Assembly: GCA_937924755.1 (NCBI GenBank)
Contig: CALEVZ010000014.1
Location: forward strand, 1 to 64,000
Reading direction: 5' to 3'
Source of the DNA: an uncultured bacterium
Lineage (GTDB): Bacteria > Acidobacteriota > Thermoanaerobaculia > Thermoanaerobaculales > Thermoanaerobaculaceae
Length of the DNA stretch: 64,000 nt
In this document: in pieces, positions 17,257 to 26,280 of the stretch
Position numbering within the stretch: the first letter of the stretch is position 1
How the letters are laid out: each line of letters begins with the position of its first letter
The notes under the pieces: model-generated
What the model was told of the DNA's origin: nothing
Databases searched by the model: none
Seen by the model: the letters and a program-made list of their open reading frames with translations, nothing else
Translations under genes and position numbers: made by a program

Positions 17257-18542
17257 CACGCCTCCCCCATCGCCTTGAGGCGGGCGACCGCCGCCTGGCC
17301 CACCTCCCCCTGGGGGTCGCGGGCCAGCGCCTCCCGGTAGGCGGCCACGGCGGCGTCCCGGCGGCCCAGGGTTTCGTTGGCCCGCCCACGCAGGTAGGAA
17401 ACCTGCGCCACCCCCGGCAAGATCTGTTCCGCCGCCTCCAGCTGCTCCAGGCTGGCGCGGGCGTCCTCGGAAACCCACAGGGAGCCGGCGACCAGGCGGG
17501 AGAGAAACACCCCGGGGGCCCGGCGGGCTCCCTCCATCGCCTCGCTGCGCGCCGTCTGCGGCCGCTGCAGCTGCTGCAACGCCACCGCATGGAGGGTGCG
17601 AATCACCCCCTCCTCCGGCGCCTGCTGGACCGCCCGCCCCAGGAGTTCGGCGCCCTCCCGCTTCTTGCCTTGGGCGAGGAGCACCCTCCCCTCGTGGGCG
17701 AGGTCCCAGGCCGGGCGCACCGCCCGCAGCGGCTGAACCACCCGGATGTAGGACTCCACCCGCTTCTCACGGCCGCGCACGTCGGCCGGCAGCGCCTCTG
17801 CCGCCGCCTCGGCGGCGGCCAGGCGTTCGCTGGACATGGGGTGCGAGGCGAACAGCCGCGCCAGCAGCCCCGGCTGGCTTTTCTGCAACTCCAGGAGGAC
17901 CCGGTGAGTCTCGACCAACCCCAGCGGTGAGTACCCGGCCGCCACCGAGTACTCCAGCCCCAACCGGTCGCTCTGGCGCTCTTGTTCCCGGGAGTAGTGG
18001 GCCAGCCCCAGCTGTGCCCCCACCACCGCGCCCAGGGTGATCAACTCTCGCCCCTGCACATCCTTGGCCTCCATCACCGCGGCGCCGCCTAGCAGCAGGG
18101 CGGTGGCCAGGACCCGGCGGCTATAGGCGGCGACGGCGTGGCGGGCGGTGACGTGCCCCACCTCGTGCCCGAGCACCGCGGCGAGTCCGTCCTCGGACTC
18201 CAACCGTGCCAGTAACCCTCTGGTGATGCAGATCTTGCCACCCGGCAGGGCAAACGCATTGACGGCCGGCTCGTTCACCGCCGCGAAGGCGTACGGAAGG
18301 GTCGGGCGGTGGCCGACCCGCGCCACCGCCTCCCCGGTGCGCGCCACCAACCCTTGCAACGCCTCGTCGGCGATGGCGCCCAGCGAGTCCTGAATGTAGG
18401 CGGGATAAAGCTGCGCGCCCAGCGCCATCTCCTGAAACTCCCCCAGCAGGTCGAGCTGGGATTTGCCGGTCACCGGGTTGGTGGAGCAGGCGACAGTTGC
18501 CAGCACTGCGACGATGGCCAGAAAGGTGGCGGTAGCTCGCAT
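17256..18542 (-). CDS. M48 family metallopeptidase lipoprotein with TPR-like C-terminus
   Basis: A 428-residue lipoprotein (lipobox LATVACS, Cys at 19). HEVGH at 126-130 is the zinc-binding HExxH, with the third ligand in the Glu/Asp-rich YSREQERQSDRLGLEY about 60 residues on. The C-terminal ~150 residues are helical and TPR-like (AEQILPGVAQVSYLRGRANETLGRR), the layout of BepA/LoiP-type envelope quality-control proteases. The ATG has GAGGGGAGGAG upstream. It is followed with 1-nt overlap by the cytochrome c gene and preceded by cysS. Confidence 0.93.
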   Translation of the reverse strand: MRATATFLAIVAVLATVACSTNPVTGKSQLDLLGEFQEMALGAQLYPAYIQDSLGAIADEALQGLVARTGEAVARVGHRPTLPYAFAAVNEPAVNAFALPGGKICITRGLLARLESEDGLAAVLGHEVGHVTARHAVAAYSRRVLATALLLGGAAVMEAKDVQGRELITLGAVVGAQLGLAHYSREQERQSDRLGLEYSVAAGYSPLGLVETHRVLLELQKSQPGLLARLFASHPMSSERLAAAEAAAEALPADVRGREKRVESYIRVVQPLRAVRPAWDLAHEGRVLLAQGKKREGAELLGRAVQQAPEEGVIRTLHAVALQQLQRPQTARSEAMEGARRAPGVFLSRLVAGSLWVSEDARASLEQLEAAEQILPGVAQVSYLRGRANETLGRRDAAVAAYREALARDPQGEVGQAAVARLKAMGEA

Positions 18543-18556
18543 GGCTCCTCCCCTCT

Positions 18557-19966
18557 TCAGGTCTTGCGGTGCCACACCGTGCCGTGGGGAGTGTCCTCGA
18601 GAACGATCCCCCGCTGCCCCAGCTCGGCGCGGATGGCGTCGGCCCGGGCGAAGTCCCGCGCGGCGCGAGCTGCCTCCCGCTCCCGCACCAGTGCCACCAC
18701 CTCCGCATTCTCTTCCGCCGGCACGCTGTCGGTGGGGAGAATGCCCAGGACCTGCTGGACGCGACCCAGGGCGGCGTCCAGCCGGGCCCGCGCCGGGCCC
18801 GAAATGCCGCCGCCGTCCAGCGCCTGATTGACGCGGGTGAGCAAGGTGTGCAGCGTGGCCAGCGCCCGTGCCGTGTTGAGGTCGTCCGCCATGGCGGCGT
18901 CGAAGTCGTCGATCATGGCGTCCACGAGGCCGGGGTCGAGGTCCCCATCCCCCCCGGCCGGGGGGGAGGTGGCGAGGCGGCGCAGGGTGTTGCCGAGGCG
19001 CTCCACGGCGCTGTGCGCCCCTTTGAGCCCCTCGAAGGTGAAGTTGAGTTTTTGCCGATAGGGAACCGACAGCAGTAGATAGCGGATCGCTAGGGGGGAG
19101 TGGCCACGCTCGAGGAGATCGCGGAGGGTGAAGAAGTTGCCCAGCGACTTGGACATCTTCTGCCCCTCCACCACCAGGTGCTCGGCGTGCAGCCAGTAGC
19201 GCACGAAGGGTACCACTCCGGTGGCCCCTTCGCTCTGGGCAATCTCGTTCTCGTGGTGTGGGAAGATGTTATCCACCCCGCCGGCGTGGATGTCGAAGCT
19301 CTCCCCCAGGTAGTGCATGGACATGGCCGAACACTCCAGGTGCCACCCCGGCCGCCCCCGCCCCAGCTCCGTCTCCCAATACGGCTCGCCGGGCTTCGCC
19401 GCCTTCCACAGGACGAAGTCCCGGGCGTCCTCCTTCTCGTACTCGTCGGTGTCCACCCGGGCACCGACCAGGACTTCCTCCGGGCGGATCCCCGACAACC
19501 GGCCGTAGGCCGGGAAGGTGGCGATCCGGTAATAGGTGGACCCGTCCAGGGTGTAGGTATGCCCCCTCTCCTCGAGTCTCCTGACGATGGCCACCATCTG
19601 GGGGATGAAGTCGGTGGCGCGGGGGTAGAACTCCGCCCTTTCGATCCCCAGGGTTTCGATGTCCTCGAAGAACGCGCGGGCATAGCGGTCGGTGAACTCC
19701 CGCAGGCTCACACCCTCCGCCGCGGCGCCACGGATCGTCTTGTCGTCGATGTCGGTGAGGTTCTGCACCTGGGTGACGGCGTACCCGAACGCCTTGAGAG
19801 TGCGGCGCAACACATCCTCGCAGACGAAGGTGCGCAAGTTACCAATGTGCACGAAGTTGTACACCGTTGGCCCGCACGTATAAAGCCCTGCTTTCCCGGC
19901 TTCCCGGGGCTGAAACTCTTCCAGACGCCTCGACATGGTGTTGAAGAAAAAAATTGCTCTCGCCAT
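18557..19966 (-). CDS. cysS: Cysteinyl-tRNA synthetase
   Basis: A 469-residue class I aminoacyl-tRNA synthetase, normal in length. It has the zinc-ligand Cys at 31 (TCGPTVYN), HIGN at 40-43, the zinc-binding region [10 protein letters not shown] and [12 protein letters not shown]-like segment ([12 protein letters not shown]), and KMSKS near residue 270. It charges tRNA-Cys in the cytoplasm. An AGGAG lies about 12 nt before the ATG, which is rather far. It follows the patatin-like gene by 14 nt and precedes the M48 gene by 14 nt, so it is probably within a long operon. Confidence 0.97.
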   Translation of the reverse strand: MARAIFFFNTMSRRLEEFQPREAGKAGLYTCGPTVYNFVHIGNLRTFVCEDVLRRTLKAFGYAVTQVQNLTDIDDKTIRGAAAEGVSLREFTDRYARAFFEDIETLGIERAEFYPRATDFIPQMVAIVRRLEERGHTYTLDGSTYYRIATFPAYGRLSGIRPEEVLVGARVDTDEYEKEDARDFVLWKAAKPGEPYWETELGRGRPGWHLECSAMSMHYLGESFDIHAGGVDNIFPHHENEIAQSEGATGVVPFVRYWLHAEHLVVEGQKMSKSLGNFFTLRDLLERGHSPLAIRYLLLSVPYRQKLNFTFEGLKGAHSAVERLGNTLRRLATSPPAGGDGDLDPGLVDAMIDDFDAAMADDLNTARALATLHTLLTRVNQALDGGGISGPARARLDAALGRVQQVLGILPTDSVPAEENAEVVALVREREAARAARDFARADAIRAELGQRGIVLEDTPHGTVWHRKT

Positions 19967-19980
19967 GTGTGCCCGTGCTC

Positions 19981-20895
19981 CTACTCTTCACTAGATCCTA
20001 TGTGTTCTATCGCCGCGGCGGTTCCTGCGGCCAGCAGACGCGTGGCCAGCTCGCCGTTTCGTTCGGCGGCCAGCGGATACTCGACGTTCAGCTCCGCGTC
20101 GGGGCGGTTTTCGACCTGGCGCCACAGCTCCGCCTCCGGAGCGATGATCATCCCCTCGGCCGGCGCCATCGCCGTCACCCAGCCGGCCACCGCCCGCGCC
20201 GCCAGCGCCTCATCCCGCCGCTGCACCTGCTCCACCAGCGATGGCGACACCCACTCCCTCCCCACTGGTGGCACGGGAAAGCCGCACACGATGTCCCAGG
20301 CATCGGCCAGGCCAGCGATCTCCAGTGGTGCCCCGGCCAGCAGGCCGACGCCTCCCCAGCGCCACAACCCGGCCTCCCCCTGGTGGGGACCCCACCCCCC
20401 CGGGAAGGTGCACGCTGCGGTGAGAGCGTCCAGAGCGGAAATCGGGTCCAGCCGGGTGAGCTCTTCCCAAATCACCCGGCCGCTCTCCACCTCCTGGATG
20501 AGAACGAAGGCGCGGGCACCGCTCTGCCGTAGACGCATCGGCACTCCGGCAGCCTCCGGGGCCAGGTGCTCGGCGAGCGCCGCCGGATCCAGCCAGCCGG
20601 AAAGCCGCCACGGGTCCAGCATCGCCAAGGCGCCCTCAAGGCCAGCCAACCGCCGGCGCACCTCTTCCGCCAGCGGGACCAGCAAGGGGCACCCGTGCTC
20701 TCCCTGGCGCTGCCAGCGGCGCGCCGCCTCGCCGGCCTCCCCGAGCACCGCCAGCACCGCCACCTGCGCCCCCAAGCCCGCACCCACTGCCACGTCCCAG
20801 CTGCGGCCCCGCTGCGCCAGCTCGGCCACCGCGCCGGCGGTAAAGGCCGCCTGGAGACCGTCCCCCAGCACGGCAAGACCCCGGCCGGTCCTCAT
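19981..20895 (-). CDS. Patatin-like protein lacking both catalytic residues
   Basis: A 304-residue protein whose plan follows patatin phospholipases: an N-terminal Gly-rich loop (LAVLGDGLQAAFTAGAVAEL), a nucleophile-elbow position, and a late GG loop before AGAPLE. In the elbow the GxSxG motif reads GAGLG (38-42), so the Ser is Gly40. In the DGG/DGA motif the Asp is Trp180 (WGGVG). The Ser-Asp dyad is therefore gone and lipase activity is unlikely. A binding or regulatory role is inferred. The assignment rests on motif geometry and should be checked by structure prediction. Start ATGA overlaps the upstream gene. Confidence 0.6.
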   Translation of the reverse strand: MRTGRGLAVLGDGLQAAFTAGAVAELAQRGRSWDVAVGAGLGAQVAVLAVLGEAGEAARRWQRQGEHGCPLLVPLAEEVRRRLAGLEGALAMLDPWRLSGWLDPAALAEHLAPEAAGVPMRLRQSGARAFVLIQEVESGRVIWEELTRLDPISALDALTAACTFPGGWGPHQGEAGLWRWGGVGLLAGAPLEIAGLADAWDIVCGFPVPPVGREWVSPSLVEQVQRRDEALAARAVAGWVTAMAPAEGMIIAPEAELWRQVENRPDAELNVEYPLAAERNGELATRLLAAGTAAAIEHIGSSEE

Positions 20896-22034
20896 CGCCC
20901 CTCCCCCCTCTCTCGCAGCCGCAACAGCTCCAACTCGGTGGCGGCGGCATTCAGGGCAATCCCCAAAGGGGCCGCGTACCCCGGCTGTATCCAGGCAAAC
21001 GCCACCTCGTCCGCCAGGGACAAAACGTCATCCCCGTCATCGCGGAGCAGGACGAAGTGCGCCCGGCCGCGGCGCAGGGCATCGCCAGCGGCCACATCGC
21101 GGCCCCAGGTGAGGGGCTCGCCGCTGGGGGTCACGAAGCGGTTGCCGCGGGCGATCAGACGCCGCGGCGCCTGCCACGGGTGTCCCAGGGGGTTGCCGGT
21201 GGCAATCCCGGCCGCGAAGCCCTCCGGGGTGACGATGAGTCGCTCGGCCACCAGCTGCGCTGGCGTCAGCGGCAGCGCCCAACCCGGGCCCCCGTCGGGC
21301 CACACCCCCTCGGCGAAGGTGAAACAGGCCAAGCGAAAGAACGGCGCGGCACGCCGCCCGTCGAGACCCGGCAGCGCGACGTCGCGAATCACCGCCGGCA
21401 CGCCGCCCGTCAGAACCTCGTCTGCTCCCGCCGAGCTCACCCACTGGGTGGGTACCAGATCGTGCTCGTCGGCGTAGGCCGCCACCCGCACCTTGAGCCG
21501 ATACGTCCCTCCGGGAATGGCCGTCCCCGGGAGCCGCCGTGCCAGGAAGGAATCGGAGTAGGCCAGCCACTTTACTTCGGCCCACAGCTCCCGTCCCAGG
21601 TCCAGGGCCAGGAACTCCTTGTACTGCAGTCGGTGGGCGTCTTCCGACCGGACCTCCGCCCAGCCGGGGAACTCGGGTTCGATGGTCAGCCACAGACCGC
21701 GCAAGATCCCCCCCGAGGTGGGCCATGCGGACAGCGGCTCCACGGCGATGGGTTGCCCGTCCATCCGCACCTGCGGGTGGGCACACAGATGGCGCAAGGG
21801 GCCCCGCTCGCCCCGCCGAAAGGTGACGAGGGCGTAGGCGGTGAGCGCGGTGTCGGCCCCCACGGGGCCCGGCCGCTCGCTGGCCTCGCCATCCCTGCCG
21901 AAAGCGTAGACCACCTGCACGCCCACGAGATGGGGCGCGCGCGCCTGGCGCACCGCCCACCACCCGGCGACCGCCCCCACGATGGCCGCCAGGGCTAGGA
22001 AAACCGCGACGGTGCGACGGGTTTCCCGATCCAC
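20892..22034 (-). CDS. Unknown membrane-anchored protein
   Basis: A 380-residue protein of no family I recognise. Residues ~8-27 form a single N-terminal TM segment (VAVFLALAAIVGAVAGWWAV); the rest looks extracytoplasmic and beta-rich, with many Trp and Pro. The GTG start has no SD; instead TACAAT ends 6 nt upstream, which fits a leaderless mRNA. It overlaps the patatin-like gene (ATGA), so the two products probably work together. It heads the long minus-strand run that includes cysS and the RNase gene. Confidence 0.7.
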   Translation of the reverse strand: MDRETRRTVAVFLALAAIVGAVAGWWAVRQARAPHLVGVQVVYAFGRDGEASERPGPVGADTALTAYALVTFRRGERGPLRHLCAHPQVRMDGQPIAVEPLSAWPTSGGILRGLWLTIEPEFPGWAEVRSEDAHRLQYKEFLALDLGRELWAEVKWLAYSDSFLARRLPGTAIPGGTYRLKVRVAAYADEHDLVPTQWVSSAGADEVLTGGVPAVIRDVALPGLDGRRAAPFFRLACFTFAEGVWPDGGPGWALPLTPAQLVAERLIVTPEGFAAGIATGNPLGHPWQAPRRLIARGNRFVTPSGEPLTWGRDVAAGDALRRGRAHFVLLRDDGDDVLSLADEVAFAWIQPGYAAPLGIALNAAATELELLRLRERGEGR

Positions 22035-22040
22035 AGCGGC

Positions 22041-22046
22041 ATTGTA
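22041..22046 (-). promoter_or_regulatory. -10 element TACAAT, leaderless arrangement
   Basis: TACAAT on the minus strand ends exactly 6 nt before the GTG start of the membrane-anchored protein, putting the expected transcription start at the first base of the codon. No good -35 is seen at 16-18 nt. Confidence 0.5.
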
Positions 22047-22091
22047 GTGCGCCCGTCCAGGCCGTCCGCCTGCTCATCGGGGGCAAAACGA

Positions 22092-22097
22092 TAAAAT
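22092..22097 (+). promoter_or_regulatory. -10 element TAAAAT for the FmdB-like gene
   Basis: TAAAAT lies 23 nt before the ATG of the zinc-ribbon gene, giving a short leader that contains GGGGAGGG. The -35 region is poor. It is back to back with the minus-strand TACAAT element. Confidence 0.4.
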
Positions 22098-22120
22098 ACA
22101 CGCGATCGGGGAGGGTTGTG

Positions 22121-22615
22121 ATGCCGATCTTCGAGTATCTCTGTTCTCATTGCAATCGTATCTTCAGCTTCCTGTCGCTGTCGCTCCAGCCAGCCCGCGA
22201 GCCGGTCTGCCCGCGCTGCTCCAGCACCGGGCTGACTCGCGTGCCATCGACTTTCGCCGTCTCCCGCAAGCGTGAGGCCCCCGCCGCCAGGACCCAGCAG
22301 CACGGCGACAGCGACCGGGACGATGCAGCCATGGCGCGTCTGGAGCATGAAGTGATGCAGATGGCCTCGCAGCTCGACGAGAAGGACGCCGAGGACCCGC
22401 GGATCATGGCCCGCATGATGCGGCGCCTGGCCGAGGCATCGGGCGAAAAGGTCACCCCCTCCATGGAGGAGATGTTCCGCCGAATGGAGGCCGGCGAGGA
22501 TCCCGAGAAGCTGGAAGAGGAACTTGGTCCCCAGCTCGACGAGGAAATCGGCGACGAGGAGGGGGAAGGCGGGATGGGCGCCCCGACTCGCGACGAGGGG
22601 CTTTACGATTTGTAG
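22121..22615 (+). CDS. FmdB-type zinc-ribbon protein with acidic C-terminus
   Basis: A 164-residue protein. The opening MPIFEYLCSHC followed by CPRC is the FmdB zinc ribbon (CxxC...CxxC), a small regulatory-type domain of poorly known function. ATG at 22121 is chosen over the preceding GTG because it gives the typical MPI(F/Y)EY opening and places GGGGAGGG 6 nt upstream. The remaining ~120 residues are helical and very acidic (LEEELGPQLDEEIGDEEGEG), longer than in minimal FmdB proteins. It converges with the BNR-repeat gene. Confidence 0.85.
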   Translation: MPIFEYLCSHCNRIFSFLSLSLQPAREPVCPRCSSTGLTRVPSTFAVSRKREAPAARTQQHGDSDRDDAAMARLEHEVMQMASQLDEKDAEDPRIMARMMRRLAEASGEKVTPSMEEMFRRMEAGEDPEKLEEELGPQLDEEIGDEEGEGGMGAPTRDEGLYDL

Positions 22616-22636
22616 CCCTGGCCGTGGGGCGAGGCC

Positions 22637-25600
22637 TTAGCGCTGCAAGGGGATGGTGGTGGGATCTCCAGTGGTATTGTCCACCACCGAGCCGTAGAAC
22701 CACACCGGCGCGTCGCCGGAGAGGTGTTCGACCACGGCATAGGCCAAAGGGCGATTGCCGGCGCCGGTGTAGCGGGCGGCGAACAGGTCGTCCCATTGCC
22801 AGTATCGGCCGCCGGGCACGTCGGCGAACACCTTCACGCCAATTGGGGCGCCGGTGGCGTCGCGCAGGCTCACCGCGACACGCGCGTCGCTGACGCCAAG
22901 ATTGACAACCCCCAAATTGGAGCGAAACGCGGTGGTCTTCTTCAGGTGCGGCACCACGCCGCTCTCCCCCGGCAGCAGCGCTTCCCAGCCGGATACCGCC
23001 GGGTAGTACTGCCCGAAGGTGCCGGCCGCGGTCTGGTTGTACGTGCGCGATCCAAGAACCAGTGGGCCGTTGGCCGAAACTCGAAGGCTTCCCTTGAGCG
23101 ATGTTGCCGGGTTAACGCCGAACAGGCTGACCAGGATGTCCACCCACTCCATGGTGCCACCGGCGGGAAGGCTAACGATGCGCTCCAGGGGTGTTCCTCC
23201 CCCCGCGTAGGGCAAAAATCTGACGGTAAGATCGGCCGCCACCGAGGCCGGGTTGACCACGGCCACGTTGGTACGCCACTGGGTTCCACCTGCTCCCGGG
23301 GCGTGGGCCACCGACGCGACGAAGAAGGCGTCCACCGCAGTACCGGCCAGGCCCGGGACGGTGGTGGGGTCGCCGGTGGCGTTGTCGACAATTGATCCGT
23401 AACTCCAAACCCTGGCGCCGGGGGTCAGTGCCCTGACCACGGCGTAGGCGGTGTTCAGGTCGCCCGTCGAGGCGTAGCGTGACCCCATGATATCATCCCA
23501 CTGCCAGTAGCGGCCAGCGGGGACGTCCCGCTGCACCGTCGCGCCCACCTGTCGGCCGAGGGGATCGAAGATCCGCACCTCCACCAACGCGGTGTCGTCG
23601 CCCACGTTGAGGACCCCGACGTTGGAACGAAAGGCCGCGTTTTTCTTCAGCTGGGGGATGAACACCGCGGTGCCGGCGCCGTACCCACCACCCGCTCTCA
23701 CCGCCGGGTAGTATTGACCGAACGTGCCCTGAGCCGTCTGATTGTAGGTGCGCGCGGTGATGTTCAAGGGTGCCGACGAGACGATGTCCACGCTCCCCTT
23801 GATGGAGGCGGCCGCCGAGAAGCCGAAGAGCGAGACCAGCACGTCCTCCCACTCCACGGTACCGTGAACGGGAATGGTGACGCGCCGCAGGATGGACTCC
23901 CCTCCCCCGGCGTAGGGCAAGAAGGTCAGCGTCACCTCCACGGGCACCGCGTTGCGGTTAAGCACGGCGAGGTTGGTGCGCCATTGCGTGGAACCCGCCC
24001 CCGGCGCGTGGGCAACCGCAGCGACGAACGCACGAAACACCGAAGGAGGAGCCGTGATGAGGATGGTTCCGGTGGAGGTACAGCTCACCCCGTCGGCCGT
24101 CGCGGTCAGTTTCCACTGGTAGGTACCTGCCGCGGCAAAGACGTGATTCACCTCGACTCCCGTAACCGGCGCGCTGCCGTCATCGAAGGTCCAGGTGTGC
24201 TGGGGAGAGGAAGTGCAACCGGAGGTCTGGACATGGGCCTGGAAGGTGACCGCCGCTCCGGCCGTGGCCGATGTGGGCACCACTGCTCCACAGGTGAGAA
24301 CGCAGGCCGGTCCTCCGGCAAGCGCAAACACTCCCGATCCCTCCGTACCGGCAAACACCCTCCCCTGAGCATCTACCGCCAAAGAGGCGATGCGTGGATT
24401 AAGCAGGCCATCGTTGATGGCGTTCCAACTGGTGCCGCCATCGGGCGAGCGATAGACGCCGGCGTTGACAGTGCCGGCGTACAGGGCTTCGGCATCCGCC
24501 GCCAGAGCCATCACCAGCGTGGAGCCAAGGCCACCGCCGAGCCGTTGCCAGTTCACGCCGCCATCCTCGCTGCGGTACACCCCTGCCATGGCAACGCTGG
24601 CGAACAGACGTCCCTGCTGCGCTGCCAGTGTCAAGACGCGGTTGGGGGGCAGCCCCCCTCCCACCGGTGTCCACGTCGCTCCACCATCGGTGCTCCGATG
24701 CAGCCCCGCGTCTGTGCCCGCCAACCACCCGCCGGAAAGGGAGAGCAGCGCATGTACCGCGGTGCCAGCGAGGCCGGCGGCGGTCCACGGAGCGGTACCA
24801 TTTATTGGGCGTCTGAACAAGCCGGCAAATCGAGTGCCTACCCAGATTTCGACGCCGTCGCTGCCCAGGCAGCTCACCTCGAGGTCGGGCAGGTTCTCGT
24901 TGTAGGGGGCGCACACCGGTCCGTTGGCCCCATCCCAGGTGCAGCGGAAGACCCCCAACCCGGCGGTACCCACCAGCAAGGGATCGTCACCGGCCAGAGC
25001 CGTCACCTCGATCTCTCTGAGCGGTGGGGTGGGGCCCATCAGGCCGCCGGGCGCGCTCCAGAAGAGCCCCGCGGTCGTCCCCACCACGAGCGACGGAGAG
25101 CCGCCGACCACGGGAGTCGTCACGCTCCTGACGACGAAGTTGGGGATGCCGGCGGACTCGGCAACCCAGGCGGTCGTGCCGCTGCGCCGGTACACCCCCC
25201 CGGGAGCGGCACCAGCCAGCCAGGCAGCGTCGCTGCTTCGCCGCGCCAGCGACAGAACCCGGCGATCGGGAAGTCCCGAGTTAAAGGGAAGCCAGGAACC
25301 ACCCCAATCCAGGCTGCGCACCACTCCCAGCCCGGAGGCAGCGGCCAGGACGAGACCCGGGGCGTCGGAAGCGGTGGCAATGGCATTGAAGTTGCCGGCT
25401 TGCGGGCTGGCATAGGAAATCGACCAGGTTGCCCCGAAATCCGAGCTCGACCACAGCGCGCCGGTCAGCCCGGCGTACACGGTGCCTGCCCGGGAAGAAT
25501 CGAGGGCTATGACCTTCGCACCGCCCCCCTGCTCGCCAACCACCTCCGTACCGACTCGCAGCCAGGAATCACCTCCGTCGTCGCTGCGAAAGATGCCCCC

Positions 25601-26167
25601 CTCACTGGCCAGGAACAGGCGCTGCGGTGCTTCCGCCGCCACCGCCAGGTCGTTGATGAAAAGGTTCAAGTTGAGGGAGCTGAGACCGTTGTTACGGGCA
25701 GCCCAGGTAGCGCCTCCATCGACACTCTTGAACACCCCGCCGCCCGCCGTTCCGGCATACACCACCAGCGGATTGACCGGGTCGACCCGGACCACCCGGA
25801 CGTCGGTTGCCGGCAGTGGAAGCGAAACCCAGGACTCCCCGTTGTTGCTGCTGGCGTAGAGGCCGCCGGCGGTGGCCGCGAAGACTCGCGGTGAGCCAGG
25901 CCCGGCCAGTTGGACGTGATGAACGCGGTGATGGACAACTCCGCCGCCAACCGGCTCCCACACTCCTCCCGAAACACGCCGAAAAACTCCCGCCCCCCAA
26001 GTCGCCGCGTACTCGTACCACGAGGCGCCGTCCACCGCCACGCTGCGGACCTCCCCGCCCCACGGCCCCAACGACTGCCAGGTGTTGGCGTTCGTGCTCC
26101 CCCCGAGCAGCGCCATCACCAACATCGCCAAGACGATTCGTGCCTCCTGTCCCACGCCACGCCGCAT
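22637..26167 (-). CDS. Secreted BNR-repeat/PKD protein with tandem C-terminal domains
   Basis: A 1176-residue exported protein with a signal peptide in the first ~28 residues. Residues ~30-620 are BNR/Asp-box propeller repeats (SxDxGxTW, for example SVDGGATW, SSDFGATW, STDGGATW, SPDGGTSW). Residues ~640-700 form a PKD-like domain (TWTFDDGSAP). The rest is two tandem copies of a ~230-residue domain, each with VAHAPGAG(S/G)TQWRTN, FLPYAGGG, RTYNQTA(Q/A)GTFGQYYPA, GRYWQWDD and GSIVDN/GSVVDN. No anchor or sorting signal is seen at the C-terminus. Glycan or protein binding outside the cell is inferred. It is divergent from the exonuclease gene. Confidence 0.88.
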   Translation of the reverse strand: MRRGVGQEARIVLAMLVMALLGGSTNANTWQSLGPWGGEVRSVAVDGASWYEYAATWGAGVFRRVSGGVWEPVGGGVVHHRVHHVQLAGPGSPRVFAATAGGLYASSNNGESWVSLPLPATDVRVVRVDPVNPLVVYAGTAGGGVFKSVDGGATWAARNNGLSSLNLNLFINDLAVAAEAPQRLFLASEGGIFRSDDGGDSWLRVGTEVVGEQGGGAKVIALDSSRAGTVYAGLTGALWSSSDFGATWSISYASPQAGNFNAIATASDAPGLVLAAASGLGVVRSLDWGGSWLPFNSGLPDRRVLSLARRSSDAAWLAGAAPGGVYRRSGTTAWVAESAGIPNFVVRSVTTPVVGGSPSLVVGTTAGLFWSAPGGLMGPTPPLREIEVTALAGDDPLLVGTAGLGVFRCTWDGANGPVCAPYNENLPDLEVSCLGSDGVEIWVGTRFAGLFRRPINGTAPWTAAGLAGTAVHALLSLSGGWLAGTDAGLHRSTDGGATWTPVGGGLPPNRVLTLAAQQGRLFASVAMAGVYRSEDGGVNWQRLGGGLGSTLVMALAADAEALYAGTVNAGVYRSPDGGTSWNAINDGLLNPRIASLAVDAQGRVFAGTEGSGVFALAGGPACVLTCGAVVPTSATAGAAVTFQAHVQTSGCTSSPQHTWTFDDGSAPVTGVEVNHVFAAAGTYQWKLTATADGVSCTSTGTILITAPPSVFRAFVAAVAHAPGAGSTQWRTNLAVLNRNAVPVEVTLTFLPYAGGGESILRRVTIPVHGTVEWEDVLVSLFGFSAAASIKGSVDIVSSAPLNITARTYNQTAQGTFGQYYPAVRAGGGYGAGTAVFIPQLKKNAAFRSNVGVLNVGDDTALVEVRIFDPLGRQVGATVQRDVPAGRYWQWDDIMGSRYASTGDLNTAYAVVRALTPGARVWSYGSIVDNATGDPTTVPGLAGTAVDAFFVASVAHAPGAGGTQWRTNVAVVNPASVAADLTVRFLPYAGGGTPLERIVSLPAGGTMEWVDILVSLFGVNPATSLKGSLRVSANGPLVLGSRTYNQTAAGTFGQYYPAVSGWEALLPGESGVVPHLKKTTAFRSNLGVVNLGVSDARVAVSLRDATGAPIGVKVFADVPGGRYWQWDDLFAARYTGAGNRPLAYAVVEHLSGDAPVWFYGSVVDNTTGDPTTIPLQR

Positions 26168-26245
26168 TCGTCCACCCCCACTCCGATGGTCGAGGCCGCA
26201 AGGCCTTCCGCCGCTGGCCGGATTCTACGCCACCAGGCCACGTGT

Positions 26246-26251
26246 TAGACT
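26246..26251 (+). promoter_or_regulatory. -10-like TAGACT upstream of the exonuclease gene
   Basis: TAGACT lies 29 nt before the ATG of the DEDD exonuclease. The resulting leader of about 22 nt would include GGGAGG. A weak TTCTAC sits 17 nt further upstream. Confidence 0.35.
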
Positions 26252-26280
26252 TCAAGCTCGATTCGGGAGGCCCGCCACCG

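Noticed and set aside
19981-20895. Calling the patatin-like protein a phospholipase
   Set aside because: Neither the nucleophilic Ser nor the Asp of the dyad is present.
19100-21112. 670-codon open frame on the plus strand
   Set aside because: Antisense to cysS and the patatin-like gene; composition is shadow-like and no domain is recognisable.
23714-25894. 726-codon open frame on the plus strand
   Set aside because: Antisense to the BNR-repeat gene, whose repeats and signal peptide are unmistakable.
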